Shown: in pieces, positions 52,097-60,846 of the stretch
How the letters are laid out: each line of letters opens with the position of its first letter
Numbering within the stretch: the stretch's first letter is position 1
Assembly (NCBI RefSeq): GCF_039939195.1
Contig: NZ_JBDUUH010000001.1
Coordinates: 62,001 to 126,000, forward strand
From: Foliimonas ilicis
GTDB taxonomy: Bacteria > Pseudomonadota > Alphaproteobacteria > Rhizobiales > Rhizobiaceae
Direction of reading: 5' to 3'
DNA: 64,000 nt
The notes under the pieces: generated by a model
Told to the model about the DNA's origin: nothing
Seen by the model: only the letters and a program-made list of their open reading frames with translations
Database searches by the model: none
Position numbers and translations under genes: made by a program

Positions 52097-52843
52097 TCAC
52101 ACCATCAGCGCTCCGCCATTCACATGAATGGTTTGTCCGGTGATGTATCTTGAGTTTGCGCCAACAAGCATAGTCACCGCCGAAGCCACTTCCGCAGGCG
52201 TACCATGGCGGCCCAGCGGGTTCGTTCTCTCCGCGTGATGTTTCGGGTCCTGGCCGATGCGTTTGGTTTCAATCAGGCCAGGCGACACGCAATTGACGGT
52301 GATCCCATCGGGACCGAGATCATGTGCAAGCGCTTTCGTCAGCCCGACAAGTCCGGCCTTGGCCGTTACGACATGAACGCGGCTTGATGCACCCAAATGC
52401 GCGGTTATTCCGCCGATGGTAACGATCGAGGCCAGATCGCTTTGACGCAAAGGTGCAAGTGCGGCCTTGGCCAGGAGAAAGACACTGTCCAAGGCAAGCG
52501 CCATTACCTTTCGCCAGTCCTCATAGGTGACATCTTCTAAAATGCCTTCCGGGCGGACCGCCGCGTTGGCGACGAGAATGTCGAGCCTGCCGAATGCGGA
52601 AACGCCTTCATCTATTATGCGCTGTGGAATTTTCGGGTCTGACAAATCGCCGAGCACCATAATCGCTTTGCCGCCTGCCGCTTCGACACGCCGCACCGTC
52701 TCTTGCGCGCCTTTCGTGTCGCTATGCGTGTGAACGATCACTGACGCCCCATTCGCGCCAAGCGCTTCAGCGATTGCCTGACCTATGTTGCGGGAGGCCC
52801 CGGTCACCAGGGCAACACGGCCTCTTAGATCGGATGTGGTCAT
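52097..52843 (-). CDS. Short-chain dehydrogenase/reductase-fold protein lacking catalytic Tyr and Ser
   Basis: A 248-residue SDR-fold protein. The cofactor site VTGASRNIGQAIA (about 13-25), LVANAAV near 91 and the C-terminal NCVSPGLIETKRI are normal. The catalytic YxxxK reads VxxxK: Lys162 is present but the position for Tyr is Val158, with His157 beside it. The serine about 13 residues earlier is Gly145 in TIGGITAH. Without these, standard hydride-transfer catalysis is doubtful; it may be a binding protein or use another mechanism. The ATG at 52843 has GGAGG just upstream. The gene is divergent from the 2-hydroxyacid dehydrogenase pseudogene across operator D, and its 3' end lies 153 bases from the importer operon start. 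Confidence 0.83.
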   Translation of the reverse strand: MTTSDLRGRVALVTGASRNIGQAIAEALGANGASVIVHTHSDTKGAQETVRRVEAAGGKAIMVLGDLSDPKIPQRIIDEGVSAFGRLDILVANAAVRPEGILEDVTYEDWRKVMALALDSVFLLAKAALAPLRQSDLASIVTIGGITAHLGASSRVHVVTAKAGLVGLTKALAHDLGPDGITVNCVSPGLIETKRIGQDPKHHAERTNPLGRHGTPAEVASAVTMLVGANSRYITGQTIHVNGGALMV

Positions 52844-52933
52844 ATTCGATTTTCCTCCCTTGATTGGAACGCGCGCAGAAACAGCGCCCAAATGTTCGGA
52901 CGCCAAATTATCAACTTATGGTTTTTTGTCTAC

Positions 52934-52944
52934 TGTTGACAATT
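52934..52944. promoter_or_regulatory. Operator D: TGTTGACAATT (reverse of AATTGTCAACA)
   Basis: The fourth copy of the 11-mer, in reverse orientation, inside the inverted repeat TTGTC-TACTGTT-GACAA. It lies between the divergent SDR and 2-hydroxyacid dehydrogenase genes, 90 bases from the former and 109 from the latter. Confidence 0.72.
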
Positions 52945-53053
52945 CATCTGAATGCGATTGCACCTTACTTCGAACTTCAAGCGCATATTTTTTTGCGAAA
53001 TCCTGTTCCGAAGCCGATGCAAAAGATGCTTTCATGTGCGTCAGGAGGACTAC

Positions 53054-54083
53054 ATGAAAGCATCTGCAAAGCCGTTAATCATCAGCGCCCCGGAACCGCG
53101 TTCACTGGATCTCATCTTCACACCGGAAGCACACAAAGCACTTCATGAGCGCTACGATGTGCGCGAGACAGATGCTGAAAGCGTTGCAGCGCTTCCCGAA
53201 GAAATTCTTGCCTCCGCCCGCTATATTATCGGTCAACCGCCCCTTTCGCCGGATACGCTGGAAGCCATGAAAAGCCTCCGCTGCGTACTCAATGTAGAGA
53301 GCAATCTTTTCAACAACATGCCCTATGAGACGCTCTTTGCGCGCGGCATTCATGTCGTAACCACAGGCGCGGTCTTCGCAGAGCCGGTTGCCGAAATCGG
53401 GCTCGGCATGGCACTCGATCTTGCCCGCGGGATTACCGATGCGGACATCGCCTTTCGGGAAGGAAGCGAGTTGTGGGGCGGAGACGGCAATGCTAGCGCG
53501 CGCCTGATCAGCGGCTCGGAAATCGGGATCATCGGGTTTGGCGATCTGGGCCGTGCGCTCAGCCGGGTTTTGTCGGGGTTTCGAGCAAAGATCCGCGTAT
53601 TCGATCCATGGCTGCCATCATCCATGCTGAAAGACGCTGGCGTCGAACCGGCCTCCTTAGAGACCGTATTGAGCGAAAGCGACTTCATTCGTCGTCGCCT
53701 CGGTAACGACCGAGAATCGTGGTTTTCTCGACGCGCAAAGTTTTGCGAAAATGCGGCAGGGAGCGGCGTTCATCCTGCTCAGTCGTGCGGATGTCGTCAA
53801 TTTCGAAGCTCTCATGGATGCGGTTCGAAGCGGACATATCGTCGCCGCAAGCGACGTGTTTCCCGAAGAGCCGCTCCGAGCCGACCATCCGGTTCGATCG
53901 CTGAAGGGCTTCTTGAGATCGGCACACAGAGCAGGCGCCCTCGACATTGCTTTCAAGCGCATGGGCGACATGGTTTTGGAAGACATGGACCTTATGGACA
54001 GAGGCCTGCCACCGATGCGCTGCAAGCGCGCAGAACGCGAAACGGTGGCACGCATGCGCTCCAAACCGGTGACGAAAAACTAG
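53054..54083 (+). pseudogene. D-isomer-specific 2-hydroxyacid dehydrogenase, frameshifted
   Basis: The gene starts at ATG 53054 after AGGAGGA and encodes a 2-hydroxyacid dehydrogenase. The N-terminal catalytic domain is followed by the NAD site IGIIGFGDLGRALSRV near 157 and ESDFI near 210. At about 53687-53690 the frame is lost: the following family-typical residues (FVVASVTTENRGFLDA, then GAAFILLSRADVVNF and SDVFPEEPL with the C-terminal helix) are read in the next frame, up to a stop at 54081-54083. The net change is one extra or two missing bases at ATTCGTCGTCGCC. The continuous frame would run on with unrelated residues. Either the gene is recently broken or the sequence has an error there. 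The intact parent would act on glyoxylate/hydroxypyruvate-type acids. Confidence 0.8.
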
Positions 54084-54347
54084 AAATTCGAAAAACGTCC
54101 CGCATGGTTAAACCCTGCTGACGCCAAGCGAAAACGGGTGTTCGCCCCATTTGCGGCGCATTCATCTGAGTCGCGATGGGTGGACATCGCGAACCACTGC
54201 CCTATATTGAAAGCATCAGATTACTGACGTGACGGAGCAGCTTCTGGCTATTCATCCGGTCGCGTCGTTTGCGTTACACGAGATAATCCAAGGAATATTC
54301 CGACACAGGAGATAATTTCCGCCAGCAAGGCGGGATTGAAATTACTT

Positions 54348-55583
54348 ATGAAATCTAATTCATTAAATGAAGATCAAAATGACGTTCGCGAGAACGTCAA
54401 AATAAGCTTGCGAAATGTCTATAAAGTCTTCGGGGATCGCCCGGAAATCGCCATGGGAATGGCGCGCGCAGGCAAAGAAAAATCCGAGATCTATTCTAAA
54501 ACCGGCTGCACGGTCGGCGTCGATGATGCGAGCTTCGACATCATGGATGGCGAGATTTTCGTCATCATGGGTCTGTCGGGTTCAGGCAAATCGACATTGC
54601 TCAGATTGCTGAACCGCCTAATCGAACCGACAGGCGGCGCGATCGAAGTCGATGGCAACGACATCACGAAAATGTCGAACCGCGACCTCATTACCTTGCG
54701 CCGACGCGACATGAGCATGGTCTTCCAGTCTTTCGCTCTTCTGCCCAACCGAACGGTTCTGAACAACGCCGCGTTCGGTCTCGAAGTGGCAGGCATCAAA
54801 GAGAAGGAACGCAACGTTAAGGCGCTTGCAGCCCTGGAGGCCGTGGGTCTCGAGCCTTACGCGCAGAGCAAGCCGGACGAGTTGTCGGGCGGTATGAAGC
54901 AGCGCGTCGGCCTTGCCCGCGCACTCGCCAGTGAGCCAACTATTCTGTTGATGGACGAGGCCTTTTCGGCACTCGATCCACTCATCCGCACCGAAATGCA
55001 GGACGAGCTTATTCGCCTGCAGGCCGAACGCAGCCGAACCGTCATCTTCGTCAGCCATGATCTCGACGAAGCCATGCGCATCGGTGATCGCATTTGCATC
55101 ATGCAGCATGGCAAGGTCGTTCAGGTCGGCACGCCCGATGAAATCGTCAGCAATCCGGCCAATGATTACGTCCGCTCGTTCTTCCGCAATGTCGACGTGT
55201 CGCAAGTCTTCAAGGCTGGCGACATTGCCCGCAAGACGCAGTTGACCATCATTGACAGGCAGGGCGTTTCTGTTGCGGCGGCACTCGAACAGATGAAGCA
55301 ATCCGGTCGTGACGTCGCGATCATCATTGGCCGCGACAAGAAATATCACGGCATGGTCAGCCAGGATTCGCTGCTCGAAAAGGTCAAGGCCAAAGACGCC
55401 GAGCCTTATCGGAATGCCTTCCTGAGCGACGTTTCGCCGATTCCATCCGGCGAGCCGCTGTCGAATGTTCTCGGTCGCGTTGCCGAAAGCCGCTGGCCGG
55501 TTCCCGTCATCGACGAGCAGAGCCGCTATGTCGGCTCGATCAGCAAGTCGGCCCTTCTGGAAACGCTCGACCGCGCAGGTTGA
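54348..55583 (+). CDS. proV: Glycine betaine/proline betaine ABC transporter ATP-binding protein (ProV-like)
   Basis: A 411-residue ATPase of the ProV/OpuAA/ChoV type. The ABC domain has Walker A GLSGSGKST, signature LSGGMKQR, Walker B LLMDEAFSALD and switch VSHDLDEA. About 40 residues before Walker A is the insertion typical of these proteins (KSEIYSKTGCTVGV). The C-terminal 130 residues form CBS-type repeats that sense ionic strength in relatives. Start: ATG at 54348; an in-frame TTG four codons upstream is possible. With the permease (22 bases later) and binding protein it forms a full osmolyte importer. Choline, glycine betaine or carnitine are possible ligands. Confidence 0.92.
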   Translation: MKSNSLNEDQNDVRENVKISLRNVYKVFGDRPEIAMGMARAGKEKSEIYSKTGCTVGVDDASFDIMDGEIFVIMGLSGSGKSTLLRLLNRLIEPTGGAIEVDGNDITKMSNRDLITLRRRDMSMVFQSFALLPNRTVLNNAAFGLEVAGIKEKERNVKALAALEAVGLEPYAQSKPDELSGGMKQRVGLARALASEPTILLMDEAFSALDPLIRTEMQDELIRLQAERSRTVIFVSHDLDEAMRIGDRICIMQHGKVVQVGTPDEIVSNPANDYVRSFFRNVDVSQVFKAGDIARKTQLTIIDRQGVSVAAALEQMKQSGRDVAIIIGRDKKYHGMVSQDSLLEKVKAKDAEPYRNAFLSDVSPIPSGEPLSNVLGRVAESRWPVPVIDEQSRYVGSISKSALLETLDRAG

Positions 55584-55605
55584 GCCGAACCGAAACGGAT
55601 AAATC

Positions 55606-56517
55606 ATGGATCTGAATTTCAGTATCGGCAACGGTGCCGACGTCGTCGTCAATTACATATTGGACAATTTCACTCCCGCGCTCGACATGATCGCGGCAAC
55701 GATCGGTTTTGTAACCGGCAATATTCAGAGCCTGCTGGTTTCGATCCCGCCGCTGGCGGGCATCGCCATTCTGGGCCTGCTTTCGCTGTGGCGCGTTGGC
55801 TGGAAGTTCGCGCTGTTTACCGTCGTGTCCGTCTGGCTGATCAGCCATATGGGCCTGTGGGTCGGCACGATGGAGACTTTGTCTCTGGTGCTTGCCGCAA
55901 CCTTCATCGCGGTTGTCATCGGCATTCCGCTCGGCATCGCCATGGCACGCAATGAGACGGTTGCGTCGATCGTGCGCCCCGTGCTCGATCTTATGCAGAC
56001 CATGCCTGCCTTCGTCTATCTGATCCCGGCGGCCATGTTCTTCGGGCTTGGCGCCGTTCCCGGCACGATCGCGACGGTTATTTTTGCAATGCCACCGGTC
56101 GTTCGCCTGACAAATCTCGGCATCAGACAGGTGCATGCAGAATTCGTCGAAGCGGGCCTCGCCTTTGGCTGCACTTCTTCGCAGCTTCTGTTCAAGGTGC
56201 AATTGCCGAATGCGATGCCGTCTATCATGGCCGGTGTCAACCAGACCATCATGCTTTCGCTTTCGATGGTCGTCATCGCTTCGATGATCGGCGCAGGCGG
56301 CCTCGGCAACACCGTTTTGACCGGCATTCAGCGGCTCGATGTGGGCACCGGTTTCGAGGGCGGTCTTGCCGTCGTCATTCTGGCTGTCGTGCTCGACCGG
56401 CTGACGCAGAGCTTCGGCACGGAGCGGTCGGGTTTCCTGAGTTTCTTCGCTTCGCGAAAGGCGAGCAAGGAAACCGAAACGGAAAATCCGCCCGCCCTTA
56501 AAGGCGCCGAAGCCTGA
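55606..56517 (+). CDS. proW: Glycine betaine/proline betaine ABC transporter permease (ProW-like)
   Basis: A 303-residue permease with about seven helices. The family signature FVYLIPAAMFFGLGAVPGTIATVIFAMPPVVRLTNLGIRQV and the ATPase-contact loop EFVEAGLAFGCTSSQLLFKVQLPNAMPSI are both clear. The central part (MLSLSMVVIASMIGAGGLG) is strongly conserved in ProW/OpuAB/ChoW. The start ATG at 55606 follows ACGGAT. Confidence 0.92.
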   Translation: MDLNFSIGNGADVVVNYILDNFTPALDMIAATIGFVTGNIQSLLVSIPPLAGIAILGLLSLWRVGWKFALFTVVSVWLISHMGLWVGTMETLSLVLAATFIAVVIGIPLGIAMARNETVASIVRPVLDLMQTMPAFVYLIPAAMFFGLGAVPGTIATVIFAMPPVVRLTNLGIRQVHAEFVEAGLAFGCTSSQLLFKVQLPNAMPSIMAGVNQTIMLSLSMVVIASMIGAGGLGNTVLTGIQRLDVGTGFEGGLAVVILAVVLDRLTQSFGTERSGFLSFFASRKASKETETENPPALKGAEA

Positions 56518-56565
56518 AAATCAAGCGCCCTATTGCGCAAAAAGTTCAATAAAGAAGGAGAAACT

Positions 56566-57432
56566 ATGCTCAGGACACTCACAAAAATCGGTCTTGCCGC
56601 CATTCTGGCAAGCAGCGTCGCAACTGCCGCTTTCGCTCAGGACGACGCAAAGACCGTCAAACTCGGCTGGGCCGCATGGTCGGATGCCGAATTCGTAACC
56701 AAACTCGCGGCCAAGCTGATCGAAGACAAGCTCGGCGACAAGGTCGAGCTCGTTCAGACCGACGTCGCACCGCTCTATCAGGGCGTCAGCCGCGGCGATA
56801 TCGACGCGATGATGATGGCCTGGTTGCCCGAAACGCACGCCGATTACTTCAAGCGCGTCGAAGACAAAGTCGATACGCTGGGCACCGTCTATGAAGGCGC
56901 AAAGCTCGGCTGGGTCGTTCCGGCCTATATTCCGGAAAGCGAAATCAGCTCGATCGAAGACCTGAAAAAGGACGACGTGAAGAGCAAGTTGAGCGGGACC
57001 GTTCAGGGCATCGATCCGGGTGCCGGCCTGACGCGTCTTTCCGAAGAAGCGATCAAGGAATACGAGCTCGACTACAAGCTGCAGATTTCCAGCGAAGCAG
57101 GAATGTTGACCACCGTCGACCGCGCGAACCGTTCGGAAGGCTGGTTCGTGGCAACCTCGTGGAGCCCGCACTGGATGTTCGGCAAGTATGAGCTTCGCTA
57201 CCTCGAAGATCCGAAGGGCGCACTAGGTGCCGCCGAGCATGTCGACATTCTGGCACGCAAGGGCTTCAAGGAAGACAATCCGGAAGCGGCAGCATTCCTG
57301 TCGCGCATGAACATTCCGCTTGATGAGCTGGAAGCAGCCATGTTCAACGCACAGGAAACCTCTTACGAGGCAGCCGTCGATAAATATATCGAGGAAAACC
57401 CGGATCGCATCAAAAGCTGGGTCGAAGGCTAG
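56566..57432 (+). CDS. proX: Glycine betaine/choline-type ABC transporter substrate-binding protein (ProX-like)
   Basis: A 288-residue binding protein of the OpuAC/ProX family. The signal peptide ends after AFAQ near 24. The mature part has VKLGWAAWSDAEFVTKLAAKL, then LPETHADYF near 87 and GWFVATSWSPHWMFGKYELRYLEDP near 190; the many Trp residues are expected to build the aromatic cage for a quaternary amine. The AAWSDAEF start resembles choline or glycine betaine binders, and the exact ligand is uncertain. The ATG at 56566 follows AAGGAG at ideal spacing, 48 bases after the permease stop. Confidence 0.9.
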   Translation: MLRTLTKIGLAAILASSVATAAFAQDDAKTVKLGWAAWSDAEFVTKLAAKLIEDKLGDKVELVQTDVAPLYQGVSRGDIDAMMMAWLPETHADYFKRVEDKVDTLGTVYEGAKLGWVVPAYIPESEISSIEDLKKDDVKSKLSGTVQGIDPGAGLTRLSEEAIKEYELDYKLQISSEAGMLTTVDRANRSEGWFVATSWSPHWMFGKYELRYLEDPKGALGAAEHVDILARKGFKEDNPEAAAFLSRMNIPLDELEAAMFNAQETSYEAAVDKYIEENPDRIKSWVEG

Positions 57433-57463
57433 AGCCCTTCACTTTTAGATAGAAACGCCGGCA

Positions 57464-57484
57464 GGACAGAGGGGGGCGCTGTCC
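57464..57484. terminator. Possible hairpin downstream of the ProVWX operon
   Basis: GGACAG (57464-57469) can pair with CTGTCC (57479-57484) around a G-rich loop, 31 bases after the binding-protein stop, with a partial T-tract shortly after. Weak candidate. Confidence 0.35.
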
Positions 57485-57519
57485 CACCAACGCTTTTATT
57501 CAATAATGAAATGCTCTGG

Positions 57520-58863
57520 TTATTTATACGATCTCCGGTCGATGTTATGCCGCTGAAGCTTGTCGTAAAACGTCTTTCGCGGAATGCCGAGCGCTTCGAC
57601 GGTCGCGCGCACGTCGCCGCCGTGTTTCCCCAACGCTTCCTCTATAAGTTTCGCCTCATGCGCTTCCATCTGCTGCGGCAACGTCTTATCGCCTGAGGCC
57701 GATGGCTCTGTTTCCGTGGCAGACTGCGGCTCGATGCCAAGCGCAACGCGCTCGGCATAATGCGACAATTCCCGAACATTTCCCGGCCAGTTGTGCTCAG
57801 CCAGATAACGCGCGATTGCGGGCGACATATCCGGTTCATCGCGCTGGAAACGTTTGGCGGCGCGACTAAGGAAGTAAGCAAAAAGCAGCGGAATGTCGGC
57901 GCGTCTCTCGCGAAGCGGCGGGATGCGCAGCGTCACCACATTCAGCCGGTAGTACAAATCCTCGCGGAAATCCTTGCGCTCTGCCGGATTGCTCAGATCG
58001 ATCTTGGCGGCCGCGACCACACGCAAATCCACCGCACGGCTTTCATTCGTGCCTAGCGGATCGATGCTTCGAGTTTCCAGAACACGCAGCAGCTTCACCT
58101 GCAAAGCGGCAGGCATGGATTCGATTTCGTCGAGAAAAAGTGTGCCTCCGCTCGAATGCTCGATGCGGCCGACACGTTTCTTTTGCGCCCCAGTGAAGGC
58201 ACCCGGCTCGTGCCCGAACAACTCGCTTTCGATGACTGCTTCCGGCAATGCGCCGCAGTTCAGCGCAACAAATGGCTTCGCCCGTCGCGGGCTCCAATTG
58301 TGCAGAAGGCTGGCGACGACCTCCTTGCCTGAACCGGTTTCGCCTTCGACCAGAACATCGACGTCCGCACCCGCAATCTGACGCAACGTCTGGCGCAGCC
58401 GCTGGATCACCGGCGTCTCGCCAAGCAGCGGCATATCCTCGTCAACAGCATCGATTGCCGCTTTCAAGCGACGGTTTTCGAGAACAAGCCGCCGCTTCTC
58501 GGTCGCGCGCGACACGCTTTCGATCAGTCGGTCGCCGGGATAGGGCTTGGCGATAAAGTCATAAGCTCCCTCACTGAGCGCCGAAACCGCCATCTCGATA
58601 TCGCCGTGGCCGGTCACGAGAATGACCGGCAACTCAGGGTCTATGCTTTTGATCTGGCGAAACAGGGCAAGCCCGTCCATGCCCGGCATTCTTATGTCGC
58701 TGACCACTATACCCGGAAAATCGGCGTCCAGAACATCGAGGGCTTCCTTCGCCGAAGATACGGGTTTGGGATCGAAACCGCCGAGCATCAGGGTTTGCGT
58801 ATTGGCCGTGCGCAAAGCCGCTTCATCATCGACGAAAAGGACCGGTGCGGGAGTGTCGCTCAT
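57520..58863 (-). CDS. dctD: C4-dicarboxylate response regulator DctD (NtrC-type, sigma-54 activator)
   Basis: A 447-residue activator in three domains. The receiver domain has Asp56 as acceptor in VVSDIRMPG and Lys106 in IAKPY. The AAA+ domain has Walker A GETGSGKE (174-181) and the sigma-54-contacting GAFTGA motif at 221-226, with Walker B GGTLFLDEIESM. The C-terminal Fis-type helix-turn-helix is GDVRATVEALGIPRKTFYDKL near 418-438. DctD activates dctA in response to succinate, fumarate or malate sensed by DctB. Its start overlaps the dctB stop by four bases. The tandem TGT-CGCAC sites and the -24/-12 promoter before dctA are its probable targets. Confidence 0.94.
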   Translation of the reverse strand: MSDTPAPVLFVDDEAALRTANTQTLMLGGFDPKPVSSAKEALDVLDADFPGIVVSDIRMPGMDGLALFRQIKSIDPELPVILVTGHGDIEMAVSALSEGAYDFIAKPYPGDRLIESVSRATEKRRLVLENRRLKAAIDAVDEDMPLLGETPVIQRLRQTLRQIAGADVDVLVEGETGSGKEVVASLLHNWSPRRAKPFVALNCGALPEAVIESELFGHEPGAFTGAQKKRVGRIEHSSGGTLFLDEIESMPAALQVKLLRVLETRSIDPLGTNESRAVDLRVVAAAKIDLSNPAERKDFREDLYYRLNVVTLRIPPLRERRADIPLLFAYFLSRAAKRFQRDEPDMSPAIARYLAEHNWPGNVRELSHYAERVALGIEPQSATETEPSASGDKTLPQQMEAHEAKLIEEALGKHGGDVRATVEALGIPRKTFYDKLQRHNIDRRSYK

Positions 58864-60698
58864 TTTGCCTCTGGAAGATCGATGATGAATTGAGCGCCGC
58901 CTTCGGGCACGTTTCTGGCCGACAGATGCCCGCCGAGATCGCTGACAATGTCGCTGGAAATGACAAGCCCAAGGCCAAGGCCTTCCGCCTTCGTTGTCGA
59001 AAACGGTGTAAACAGACGCGCCAGAACATCCGGCGGGATGCCATGGCCATTGTCCGTGACACGCACGATAACGTGCTCGCCATCGGCTTTTGTCTCTATG
59101 ACAAGGCGCGGCGCTTCAGTTCCCGCCAGCGCATCAAAGGCATTGCGGATAAGATTGACCAGAACCTGCTCCAGACGAATCCGGTTTGCGCGGACTTTCA
59201 GCGGCACAGGATGCTTTATGCGAACAAGTTCCACCCCCGCCTCTTTCACGCGACTGGCGAGCATCAAGGTTGCGCCGTCTATCGGCTCCTCTATGTCGAT
59301 CAGAACCGGCGCACCGCTTTGCCGCCTGCTGAACCCGCGCAGCGTTTCGGTGATCGTTCCAATGCGGTCGGTCAAGCCGATAACCGTGTTGAGATTGGCG
59401 ACGACATTTTCCGTGTCGTTACGCTTCAGGAATTTGCCTGCATTCTCCGTGAAGGTCCGTATCGCCGCGACCGGCTGATTGATTTCATGCGCTACGCCTG
59501 CCGTGATCTGACCGAGCGATGCCAGCCGGTTCGCCTGAGCGAGATCGTCACGCAGACGCAGCACGCGGGCTTCCGCGCTTTCACGTTCCGAAATCTCGCC
59601 GCGAAGGCGCTCATTCGCGTTGCTGAGCGCGGCTGTGCGTTCGGCCACCCGCGTCTCCAGTTCGGCGGCCGTGCGGGTCAGTTCCTCGCGGCGGCTTTTC
59701 TCGCGACGGCGCCGCTGCGCAAGCCATGCTGCGGCGGCAAACGAAAGGCCGAGCGCCAAGGCCGAGACAAGGCGAGCCATAAAGACCGCCGACATGATCG
59801 GGCGATCTGCCGCCACGAGAACATGCAGACGCCAGCCGGGCGGACCGCCGGAAACCATATCGGACGACGCCATGAAAAGCCGGTTCGCCGGTCCCGTTAC
59901 CGCATTGACCAGCCCGTCGACTCCGGCAGGGTTGACCGGCAGCTTTTCCAGCGGGGCGTCACCAAACTGCAGGCTTTCGCGAATGGCTGCTGCCCTTGCC
60001 GGTTCGATCTGCGCCAGCGTATGAAACCGCCACTCGGGAATGCTGGTGGCCAGCACGATGCCGCGTTCGTCCGTGACATAGGTGATCCGGCCGGACTGCC
60101 GCCAGCCCTCCTCCACCTCGGCCAGTTCCATCTTGACGACGACCACGCCAAGCGGTTCGGCCTGCGTGCCGACGCGCTCGGAAAGGTAAAGCCCCGGGCG
60201 ACCGCTTACAGTGCCCAGCGCATATTGGTTCGCCTGCCCGTCGCTCATCGCTCCTGTAAAATAATGACGGAAGCGGTAGTCATTGCCGACGAAGCTTTGG
60301 TCTTCGAGATAGTTGCTGGCGGCGATCGTCATGCCATTGCTGTCGATGACATAGATCGTGCTGGCATGCGTGCCTTGCTGAAGGGCCAGCAGCTTTTCAT
60401 TCACCACCGCAATGCCGTCCGGTGCCGGCCTCGTCAATATATCGCGAACGAGCCCGTCTCGCGCCAGAATGAAAGGCACGGTGCGCTGCTTGTCGATCTC
60501 GCTGCGCAACGCTCCCATCGCCAGCGGCAGGCTACCTTCAGCCTCGGTTTCAAGATTGGAAATCGCCCTCTCTCGACCGACCGCGCCAGCCACGAACACC
60601 ACCGCCGCAAACGCAAGAATGCCAAGCGCGACGAACAACCATCGCGGTATGCTTCTTGCGGTGAAAGCCCGCTGTGCTGGATGGGTTGAAATCGTCAA
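58860..60698 (-). CDS. dctB: C4-dicarboxylate sensor kinase DctB
   Basis: A 612-residue membrane kinase. Helices at about 19-40 and 305-328 bracket a periplasmic double-PAS (dCache-type) sensor, which in DctB binds C4-dicarboxylates. A long coiled coil (about 331-392) leads to the HisKA domain with His404 in GVAHEINQPVAAI, and the HATPase domain has LVNLIRNAFDAL, TDNGHGIP and TTKAEGLGLGL. Gene order dctA, then divergent dctB-dctD, matches rhizobia. The start ATG at 60698 was taken from the family's short cytoplasmic tail. Confidence 0.93.
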   Translation of the reverse strand: MTISTHPAQRAFTARSIPRWLFVALGILAFAAVVFVAGAVGRERAISNLETEAEGSLPLAMGALRSEIDKQRTVPFILARDGLVRDILTRPAPDGIAVVNEKLLALQQGTHASTIYVIDSNGMTIAASNYLEDQSFVGNDYRFRHYFTGAMSDGQANQYALGTVSGRPGLYLSERVGTQAEPLGVVVVKMELAEVEEGWRQSGRITYVTDERGIVLATSIPEWRFHTLAQIEPARAAAIRESLQFGDAPLEKLPVNPAGVDGLVNAVTGPANRLFMASSDMVSGGPPGWRLHVLVAADRPIMSAVFMARLVSALALGLSFAAAAWLAQRRRREKSRREELTRTAAELETRVAERTAALSNANERLRGEISERESAEARVLRLRDDLAQANRLASLGQITAGVAHEINQPVAAIRTFTENAGKFLKRNDTENVVANLNTVIGLTDRIGTITETLRGFSRRQSGAPVLIDIEEPIDGATLMLASRVKEAGVELVRIKHPVPLKVRANRIRLEQVLVNLIRNAFDALAGTEAPRLVIETKADGEHVIVRVTDNGHGIPPDVLARLFTPFSTTKAEGLGLGLVISSDIVSDLGGHLSARNVPEGGAQFIIDLPEAK

Positions 60699-60724
60699 AC
60701 GGTCGAACCCTTATCTCAATGCCA

Positions 60725-60773
60725 TGTGCGGATTATCGCACAACTTATAAAAATATGTCCGATAAATCGCACT
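60725..60773. promoter_or_regulatory. Tandem DctD-type upstream activator sites
   Basis: Two related 18-base dyads, TGTGCGGATTATCGCACA (60725-60742, perfect 6-bp arms) and TGTCCGATAAATCGCACT (60756-60773, imperfect), lie 31 bases apart centre to centre, three helical turns. Their position 75-120 bases upstream of the -24 box, between dctB and dctA, matches the tandem DctD sites described for rhizobial dctA promoters. Confidence 0.8.
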
Positions 60774-60846
60774 AAATGATCTGTCGTCACGCTTATAAAA
60801 TCGTCAAGCCACTGAAATTAAAGGCATAATAATTTCGCTCACCAAC

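Noticed and set aside
58845..60689. A 614-codon open frame on the plus strand opposite dctB
   Set aside because: It is antisense to the well-supported DctB kinase, has no ribosome-binding site, and its residues show the basic, cysteine/histidine-rich mix typical of shadow frames in GC-rich genes.
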